Source: Saxidomus purpurata (lineage: Eukaryota; Mollusca; Bivalvia; Venerida; Veneridae). From it: 64,000 nt of DNA. Location: the NCBI GenBank assembly GCA_022818135.1, contig JAFMSR010000015.1, forward strand, positions 24,132,627-24,196,626, given 5' to 3'. Under the pieces are notes generated by a model, which made no database searches, was not told the DNA's origin, and was given only the letters and a program-made list of their open reading frames with translations. Position 1 is the first letter of the stretch, and each line of letters starts with the position of its first letter. Position numbers and translations under genes: made by a program. Below are positions 57,501-64,000 of the stretch, in pieces.

Positions 57501-57605
57501 CTATGATCAAAGTACAGTCTTATATTTGAATAACCAAGATGATCTATGATGGAATTTATTCTGCTTGCCCAACAAGCAGTGGTAACATTATTACACAAAT
57601 CAATT
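57501..57605 (-). pseudogene. Upstream piece of the split non-LTR copy
   Basis: On the minus strand, NNVTTACWASRINSIIDHLG and YSNIRLYFDH precede the insertion. W-A-x-x-(I/V) followed by LG(F/Y) is the segment normally found just before the VNYLNSLKARIRDQF region at 51089. Joining the two sides across the element, with one TA retained, gives continuous homology apart from a one-base shift. The copy is 5'-truncated near 57605. Confidence 0.65.
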
Positions 57606-58030
57606 TCTCACCTATGAGATACATATTTCCGCGCATTTACCCATGTGAGATAAACTTATCTCACATCGCTTATCTCAGATCGCTGCCGGACTATTTTTAC
57701 GTTAATTGTAAGCAGACATAAAAATCGAAAAAGGACTATAAAATTGTTAGTTTTTAAATAAACATAGGGTTGTTGGTATTCATTTTTTTAGTTAGATCAT
57801 TTTCTATCCATCTATAGCAGTTTTGAAGTATAATTCGAGAAAATGTTGATTTTCATTTTTTCATCCCCATCCTGTTTTTGCACTTATTCCTTCTTACTTG
57901 TGTGAAAATGCGATTTAAACGGTGAGAAAATAAATCTACCATGTCCATTGAGTTGTGGATAAGGAAATCCCACCCGAGGGTTGAGATATGTCCAAAAACG
58001 AGGATCCACAACTCATGAACATGTTAGATT
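57606..58030 (+). repeat. Dispersed repeat R, copy 3, with truncated hairpin
   Basis: 57606-57690 shares 'gagatacatatttccg' with 1688; 57735-57945 matches 2840-2962 and 45050-45265. The hairpin 57949-58015 has lost most of its second arm. Confidence 0.7.
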
Positions 58031-58058
58031 CACTTTGTATATACTGGCTAGAGTCCTA

Positions 58059-58623
58059 AAACCGGACACTTTTCAAACATAATTTTCGATAACTCTGACA
58101 ATTTTTGTATCTAGCCACCAAAATTTTACCAGTAGAAAGTTAGGTTCTTCTCCGAAACGAAAAGCAAACTTGTTAACCCATCAGATAAAATCAATCACAA
58201 TTTTGAGGCCCGGCTGTGGGGTTACCGACTTGCTATATTTTTTTGACCAACTGTACCATGTTTCCGGACAGATAGTTTAAATAGATTTGTTTAATTGTGG
58301 TGTTAGCTTTTAAATTATGTCAACTGTATCAATCATTTGACACATTAATGAAGTATCAAGATGAAAGGTTTAACTTGTGAAATTACTGTTGCTGGGCCTC
58401 AGAAATATTGCACTTGCACAGTCTGTCACTTTCCACTTTTCCCCCGACAATGTAGGCATGCTTTCAGTGACTGACAAAATAAATAGTGAGATATCTGGTC
58501 AAATAGTTACATTAAACTGTTGTTGTTGCACCTTCTGGATGGAAATTAAGTGTCTGTTTGATCAACACCATTTGATTGTAAATATTAAGAAAATATTCAC
58601 GCGTTTAAACAAGTGTCCGGTTT
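58059..58623. mobile_element. Possible DNA element with CCGGACACTT ends
   Basis: AAACCGGACACTT at 58059 is matched, inverted, by AAGTGTCCGGTTT at 58611-58623. About 565 bp between; a third TTTCCGGACA lies inside near 58260. An 82-codon frame (58377-58625) has no recognised domain. TSD not established. Confidence 0.45.
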
Positions 58624-58774
58624 GATGGTCGTCCGGGTTTGGTGGTCCCCAACCAGTATGGTAAATAGGTAATTCATTATTTTTCACCATCTTTAGCTAA
58701 AACGCAGCAGCTTTTTCCTTACAAATAACTGATAAGGGGAAACGACCAAGTTCGCCATATACAGCTAAGGTAGG

Positions 58775-58825
58775 AGTTTGTATTGCTGATTGCTAATAAA
58801 CTTGATTGATTTGTAATAATTATCA
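58775..58825 (+). repeat. Solo 3' end of a non-LTR retrotransposon
   Basis: TTGTATTGCTGATTGCTAAT followed by AAACTTGATTGAT matches the reverse complement of 50466-50495, the 3' end of the copy at 50446-51091. Only about 50 bases remain, an extreme 5' truncation. Confidence 0.7.
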
Positions 58826-58889
58826 ATTACCCCGTCGACTCTACTGCAAGTTCTCGTTTAACTTTCTCCATTTTTGTATGGTATATTAG

Positions 58890-59172
58890 GGTTTTATCGT
58901 TGGTACCGGTTTCCCATATGACCAACGCCCCCAGAAGAGTTTAGTTATTTTAGGTTTTCGGGGGATAGTGCAAGATACAGTCCCAATTCCAGAGACCCCC
59001 CCCCTGGTTCTTTATCATGCCAGGTTTTCACCCATACATGGAACTTCGGTTTTTTAAGTCTCATCCGAAAGACTGTTAGTAATTTTAGTTGGTCAGCCCT
59101 GGGAATCGAACCCACAACCCCGAGATTACAAGTCTCGTGCTCTACCTATTGAGCTATCCGGGCCACGGACCT
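58890..59172 (-). repeat. tRNA-derived SINE, Thr(TGT)-like head
   Basis: The minus strand begins GCCCGGATAGCTCAATAGGT (A box), with loop ACTTGTAATC (anticodon TGT) between pairing GAGAC and GTCTC-like arms, then GGGTTCGATTCC (B box). The acceptor 3' side is shortened, so it is not a working tRNA. A body follows with GATGAGACTTAAAAAACCG and GGCATGATAAAGAACC, a pattern common in invertebrate SINEs, then a C-run at 58997-59005. Confidence 0.72.
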
Positions 59173-59956
59173 GTATGTAGGTCCGTGTCCGGGCTGACGT
59201 TTCTCCATTTTCCCCGCTGTGTACCTCAAATACTTTAGATAATCACGTGACCGTCTTGTCGAAATACCGTAGAAGCAATAAAACACAAAGAAAAAGTTGT
59301 AAATATCGCATTAAAATGATTTTGTGGGCGGTTCTTGTATTTTTTCTGATATGACAGGGTTAACTATTGTATGGATTATCATATAATTGTACTTACGTTT
59401 AATTGGATGCATTTAAACGGGTTTTGTTTCATATAATCCAATCAAATTATGAGTGTCTTTAGAAATCGGCGTTTTTTGACACTTGCTTTGAAGGAAGATG
59501 TGTCAACTTTGAACAAGCATAATTTTGTTAATTGGAGGTCGATTAACATGGGGTTTGGACCAGTTTAAAGAGAATTTTATTACGGAGGGATCCGTGTCAG
59601 GAATTTTTGATAAATTGGTCAGGGGATTAGTTATCTTTAAATACGTAACTAGCGATCAGAAAAAAAAGCTGCATTTTCTTTTATGTTAATTTTTGTTTGT
59701 TTGAAGAATGATATGGAAAATCTGTGACACAGATCCCTAGACATTATAATTATATACATTTTTCATAAATCTGGTGGTAAAAATCGCAAAAATGGCTTTG
59801 CTATCGCTGTTCAAAATTTTACGAAATTTATCAAATATCATACAATATCAAAGGCAAAAAAACAAAAAAAAAGTTTTTAAAATCATGAAACGACTTGTTT
59901 TAGTCATAATCTACGAAAGCCGAGAAGGGTCAAATAAAAAACGAAAAAAGAGTAAA
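59173..59956. other. Intergenic DNA, nothing recognised
   Basis: No gene or repeat supported. A lysine-rich 61-codon frame at 59774-59959 reflects A-rich composition. Confidence 0.45.
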
Positions 59957-60180
59957 TAAACGCGTACGTACGAGAATAAAACGCGTATGTACGAGAAATA
60001 AACGCGTACGTACGAGAATTAAACGCGTACGTACAAGAATAAACACGTACGTACGAGAATTAAACGCGAACATACGAGAATTAAACGCGTACGTACGAGA
60101 ATTAAACGCGTATGAACGAGAATTAAACGCGTACATACGAAAATTAAACGCGTACATACGAGAATAAAACACGTACGTAC
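59957..60180 (+). repeat. 21-bp minisatellite ACGAGAATTAAACGCGTACGT, left part
   Basis: About 11 units of 20-21 bp. Each unit contains the self-complementary CGTACGTACG. On the minus strand the period gives heptapeptide frames (ILVRTRL, YAFNSRT). The array continues at 62370 after a non-LTR insertion. Confidence 0.9.
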
Positions 60181-60181
60181 T

Positions 60182-62032
60182 ATAACAATACTTCCCGTTG
60201 AGGTGTGCCACGTTCTTAAATCACTAAACGACAACAAGGCTTCTGGTCCAGATGGTCTTAGTTACAGAATTCTCCGAGAAGCTGCTGCTGAACTTTCTAA
60301 TCCACTCTGTGATCTCTTTAACTACTCTCTTAATCCATGTCAATTACCTTCTTCATGGAAAGAAGCAAATGTTACAGCTGTCCATAAAAAAGGAGACAAT
60401 TCCGTACCTAATAATTATCGACCTATCTCCCTGCTTAACACAGCTGAAAAGGTGTTTGAAAGAATTGTTTTCAAACGCGTGTTTAATCATTTGAGAGATC
60501 TTCAGTTTCTTACTCCTGTCCAGTCCGGATTTGTTCCAGGTGATTCCACAGTTAATCAGCTTACCTATATCTATAATACTCTGAGTAAAGCACTTGACGA
60601 TGGCCTCGAAGTTCGTGCTATATTTTTTGATGTAAGCAAAGCATTCGATAAAGTTTGGCACAAGGGTATGCTGGCAAAACTTCATTCGGCAGGAATAACA
60701 GGACCTTTATTTCTTTGGTTTTCTAACTATCTTTCTGGTAGGCGCCAGCGTGTTGTTCTTCCAGGAGCAGTTTCTCAATGGTGTGAAATCAAAGCTGGTG
60801 TTCCTCAGGGGTCAATCCTGGGTCCTTTGTTGTTTCTCATTTTCATTAATGATATCGTTACTGATATCAGGTCTTCTATTAATCTCTTTGCTGACGATAC
60901 AAGTTTGTATGTCGAAGTCCAAGATCCAAACATTGCTGCTAATCAACTCCAAGCTGACATTGATAAGATATCCTCTTGGGCTGCGAAGTGGTTAGTTACA
61001 TTTAATCCATCTAAGTCTGAATCTCTTGTTGTTTCGAGGAAGCGCAACCGCCCTGTTCACCCTACCCTTTCTATGCTTGGCCAAAACATTCCAGAAGTCA
61101 CAGTTCACAAACATCTCGGAGTAAACATTTCTGAAGATGCAAGCTGGCACATTCACATTGAATCTATAGTTGAAAAGGCTTGGAAGAAGGTTCATATCCT
61201 ACGGAGATTAAAATTCCTGTTAGATTGGAAATCATTGGATGTTATCTATATAACCTTCATCCGACCGGGTCTGGAATACGCTGATATTCTGTGGAGTAAT
61301 ATCACCAAATATGATTCTGATAAACTTGATAAAATCCAAAACGAGTGCGCTCGTATTGTTACCGGAGCAACACGTCTTGTATCTTTAGACCGCCTTGCAA
61401 TTGAAAGTAACTGGGAATCCCTTTCTGATAGAAGATACAAACACAGAATGACACACTTTTACAAAATGTACCATAACCTAGTACCTGACTATCTGTCTTC
61501 ACTAATTCCACGCCAAAGAAATACTCGATATAACCTCAGAAACGAACATGATGTACCTGGGATCAACTGCAGAACATCATTGTATCTTAAGTCGTTCATT
61601 CCAACTGCTATTCGTGAATGGAATTCTCTACCCCTTGAGACTAGACATGTTCAATCACTCCCTGCTTTCAAAATTCAACTGAATCAGAACAAAACTCGTA
61701 TGCCTTCTTACTTCTTTTCTGGCATGAGAAAACTCCAAGTGCTGCATACACGTCTACGTACTAAATGTAGCTCACTCAACTACCACTTACATCTATGTAA
61801 TATTTCTGCAACACCTCTGTGTACATGTGGACAGGTTGAGTCAAATTACCACTTTTTCTTTGAATGCCATCTTCTCCAAATGATCCGCAATACACTGTTT
61901 CGACAGCTTCGGGACTTCGAACTAAGTCTACCCCTACTTCTTTTTGGTGATTCAACCCTCTCAGACCAAGAAAATACATTTATATTTCACCAGGTTCAAT
62001 GCTTTATACATGACAGCCAAAGATTTACATAA
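60182..62032 (+). CDS. Non-LTR reverse transcriptase, intact frame, N-terminus truncated
   Basis: Reverse transcriptase part of ORF2, used for target-primed reverse transcription. The frame is open from the insertion edge to TAA; the first in-frame start-like codon is GTG at 60203, from which 609 residues are counted, so there is no genuine start here. From that point: NDNKASGPDGLS (9-20), the thumb-proximal NNYRPISLLN, FFDVSKAFD with the first catalytic Asp at 143, GVPQGSILGPLLF from 199, FADD at 229-232 with the Asp pair 231-232, HKHLGV in the connection region, and a C-terminal zinc finger CTCGQVESNYHFFFEC (540-555). Endonuclease and ORF1 are absent. No stops or frameshifts over 1.8 kb, unlike all other RTs in the window, so this is the youngest copy. 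Jockey/CR1-like; clade not resolved. Confidence 0.9.
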   Translation: MTILPVEVCHVLKSLNDNKASGPDGLSYRILREAAAELSNPLCDLFNYSLNPCQLPSSWKEANVTAVHKKGDNSVPNNYRPISLLNTAEKVFERIVFKRVFNHLRDLQFLTPVQSGFVPGDSTVNQLTYIYNTLSKALDDGLEVRAIFFDVSKAFDKVWHKGMLAKLHSAGITGPLFLWFSNYLSGRRQRVVLPGAVSQWCEIKAGVPQGSILGPLLFLIFINDIVTDIRSSINLFADDTSLYVEVQDPNIAANQLQADIDKISSWAAKWLVTFNPSKSESLVVSRKRNRPVHPTLSMLGQNIPEVTVHKHLGVNISEDASWHIHIESIVEKAWKKVHILRRLKFLLDWKSLDVIYITFIRPGLEYADILWSNITKYDSDKLDKIQNECARIVTGATRLVSLDRLAIESNWESLSDRRYKHRMTHFYKMYHNLVPDYLSSLIPRQRNTRYNLRNEHDVPGINCRTSLYLKSFIPTAIREWNSLPLETRHVQSLPAFKIQLNQNKTRMPSYFFSGMRKLQVLHTRLRTKCSSLNYHLHLCNISATPLCTCGQVESNYHFFFECHLLQMIRNTLFRQLRDFELSLPLLLFGDSTLSDQENTFIFHQVQCFIHDSQRFT

Positions 62033-62064
62033 TTTATTACGTTTGCGTGAGACGTCTCTTCCCC

Positions 62065-62112
<48 letters not shown>
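62065..62112 (+). repeat. TC microsatellite in the retrotransposon 3' UTR
   Basis: An almost pure TCTCTC run of about 45 bases, starting some 35 bases after the RT stop codon. Confidence 0.9.
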
Positions 62113-62116
<4 letters not shown>

Positions 62117-62369
62117 ATCCTTCCTATTACTTTTGCAAAACCTTAAATTTATATAAGTTCTTTTTTCATCCTAAATAGATTTATATATCATTGTATCACC
62201 CGAATTTACTTTCAAAATTGTACAGTTCTAGTACAAAGAAGTCTTGTCAGGGAGAAGAATTTTATAAGACATGTTGTCTTTCATTCTTATCCTTTTCCAT
62301 TATGTATATTTGTAATTGTTAAACTGTGTGTATACATTTGTATATATGGGAATAAAATATGTTTAAACT

Positions 62370-62592
62370 AAACACGTACGTACGAGAATAAAATGCGTAC
62401 GTACGAGAATAAAACGCGTACTAACGAGAATTAAACGCGTACATACGAGAATTAAACGCGTACGTACGGAAGTACGTACGAGAGTCCGTACGTACGAGAA
62501 TTAAACGCGTACATACGAGAAATAATAGCGTATATACGAGAAATATTCGCGAACATACGAGAATAAAGCGTGTACCTACGAGAATAAAATGA
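62370..62592 (+). repeat. 21-bp minisatellite ACGAGAATTAAACGCGTACGT, right part
   Basis: Continues the 59957-60180 array in the same orientation for about 10 units, becoming irregular after 62465, where two CGTACG blocks are compressed. Confidence 0.88.
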
Positions 62593-62619
62593 CTTACATA
62601 TGAAAGAGACACACCAAGG

Positions 62620-62745
62620 AGAAGTCAAGGTCACATTTCAGAGTCAAATGTCAAAATACTGTATTAGCCAAATGTTCAGATCATTGAATGACTTGCAAAA
62701 CATATGTTCTTACTATATACTAGCTTAAGGTCATGATATTATATC
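62620..62745 (+). repeat. Fragment of the 13.4-kb tandem-repeat cassette
   Basis: AAGTCAAGGTCACATTTCAG, GTCAAATGTC, 'gccaaatgttcagatcat' and TAGCTTAAGGTCATG follow the order of the units at 13570-13760 and 14280-14590. Confidence 0.6.
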
Positions 62746-63052
62746 CCCAAGCCCTTTAGTTAATACTAATTTATTTAAGCTCGATTGCGAAGAAAGCTTG
62801 TAGCTTATCAAGTCATTATCGAGTTCGTTTCCTGGAAAAATCAGTACTGGTGTCATATGAGGAGGTACGGTCGTGACCCCAGTGTTTCTCGGCTATCTTG
62901 GTTAATCATATAGTTGAGCTTATTGTAATAAGAAATGCCATTTCTTGTGACAAGGCGCGTTTGTGGTGTTCTTTTCATTATGTTCAGTGATAGCTCTAGT
63001 TGGGATATATGTACAATAACACAAGTTGAAAATGGCCAATTTTCTCTAAGTC

Positions 63053-63292
63053 AAGGGCCTCGATGGTTAAAGCCACCGACTTGAAATCATTGTAACCTCT
63101 CATAGATTTAGGGACATGGGTTCGAGTCCTGCTACCGACTATGTCGCTTTGTGAGAAAGTTGGCAGTTTCTTACAGAGAACATGGCTCTAGTACTGGATC
63201 TTCCTACGAACGATGGCTAGGTAAACTGCCCGCCTGTAAAAATAACCAAAATACGGTTGAAACGGGCGTTAAACTCCACCAACAACAATATA
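63053..63292 (+). repeat. tRNA-Ser-derived SINE
   Basis: Head GGCCTCGATGGTTAAAGCC, loop ACTTGAAATC (anticodon TGA), long variable region, B box GGGTTCGAGTCC. Body includes GTTTCTTACAGAGAACATGG and ends CGGGCGTTAAACTCCACC with a CAACAACAA tail. Same family as the minus-strand copy at 14636-14836, but better preserved. Confidence 0.8.
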
Positions 63293-64000
63293 CAGGTTCA
63301 TTTTTTTCACTACAGCTTTCTTAATATTCTATTTTCTAAGAGTATGAACAAGTGATAAAAGTTTTTCTCTCTGATAGTCACTTTAAGCAATAAATAGTGC
63401 TAACGTTCGAAACCACTTGAATGAATACACGAAAGGTGAAAAATACCCTCGCAACTCCACACTGACGAGAAAAATAAAAGGGAAAATAAATATACATGTA
63501 TTGGTCACTACACAGACAAATTGAACACTATTGAAACATTCGATATCAGTTTTTTAAAACAATTGTTTCATTCCTAACTAGTTCATGAGCACGAATCAAG
63601 AACTAATAAACCTTTCTATGGTGGTTTTTAAGTGTTCATGATTTGATAAACTGAATTTAGCAGTGGTTTAACCTCTTAGCTCATCAATACAATAACTGGA
63701 TATAAATCACAGAGGCACACACTATCAAAAATTAGTGGTTAAAGTCCCAGGATCTCTTTGAATTTCCGGATATTGTAAAATAACTGATAGGATAGTGATA
63801 GAACCATGTTCTATTCACTCTAAAACAATGTTGACACATTCATGTCTTTTGTATTCAAATCGTTTCTTCACGAAAAAAGAGTTGCCAGAAAGTCTTTCCT
63901 ATTTTTTACAATATCATGGGAAAAATACTCCTTTAATTCGAACATATACATCGATTTAAACAGTTAAGTTAGGACTGTTCTTGGTATAAATAAATGTCAT
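63293..64000. other. Intergenic DNA, nothing recognised
   Basis: AT-rich, no open frame above 60 codons, no repeat structure noted. Confidence 0.45.

Larger units (their letters stand above)
60181..62369 (+). mobile_element. 5'-truncated non-LTR retrotransposon, 2.19 kb, with TSD
   Basis: AAACACGTACGTAC at 60167-60180 is repeated at 62370-62383. Removing the insert and one copy restores the 21-bp register of the array exactly. The insert starts within ORF2 at its left edge and ends with an AATAAAATATGTTTAAACT-type tail, so it is a typical 5'-truncated target-primed insertion. The 3' UTR includes a TC microsatellite. Confidence 0.85.

Noticed and set aside
59098..59172. Functional tRNA-Thr(TGT)
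   Set aside because: The acceptor stem does not pair and the 3' side is short; the sequence continues into a SINE body.
59930..60237. Minus-strand frames of 93 and 72 codons
   Set aside because: Heptapeptide translations of the 21-bp array.

Overview
This window looks like repeat-dense nuclear DNA from a mollusc, most likely a bivalve. It is AT-rich, has almost no host coding sequence, and contains tRNA-derived SINEs, APE-type non-LTR retrotransposons, and tandem-repeat cassettes with hairpin ends of the pearl/HINE (Helitron-associated) style known from bivalves. The organism call is inference from these repeat families. Every identification was made by reading the sequence, without alignment software, so repeat edges are good to about 10 bases unless a target-site duplication (TSD) fixes them.

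Layout. 1-8.7 kb: foldback elements built from 21-bp minisatellites (1-390, 395-1555, 4690-5515, 5528-6324, 7085-7375) and a duplicated 1.1-kb dispersed repeat whose second copy carries a TTAA MITE. 8.7-25 kb: sparse DNA with one broken non-LTR element (10.04-11.24 kb), a Helitron-like tandem array (13.4-14.6 kb), SINEs, MITEs and snapback hairpins. 25.8-38.3 kb: a 146-bp tandem array, a 339-bp satellite hit by a 3.6-kb element with 585-bp terminal inverted repeats (TIRs), then one minus-strand non-LTR copy split by two 167-bp-repeat cassettes. 39.8-40.0 kb: the only convincing host exon, the start of a class A GPCR on the minus strand. 42.1-44.2 kb: a second copy of the split non-LTR family. 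45.9-49.4 kb: a 3.5-kb element with 620-bp TIRs, CACTGTG termini and a 5-bp TSD. 51.1-57.5 kb: a 6.4-kb TA-flanked element with long inverted arms and a dead Tc1/mariner-type transposase, inserted in another non-LTR copy. 60.2-62.4 kb: a 5'-truncated non-LTR element with an open 600-codon frame, inserted in a 21-bp minisatellite.

The main result is a set of insertions that can be read directly from the sequence because an unoccupied or rejoinable site survives: a TTAA MITE, a TTTAA element in a satellite, a TTTAT element in a flanking tandem repeat, a TA element inside a non-LTR reading frame, a Helitron-like cassette whose removal restores a reading frame with no TSD, and a non-LTR insertion in a 21-bp array. 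The second theme is that five minisatellites of unrelated sequence all use a unit of about 21 bp (seven codons). The most novel candidate is the CACTGTG/5-bp-TSD element, which recalls Transib/RAG-type ends and carries a good start-codon context in its TIR; no transposase was found in it.
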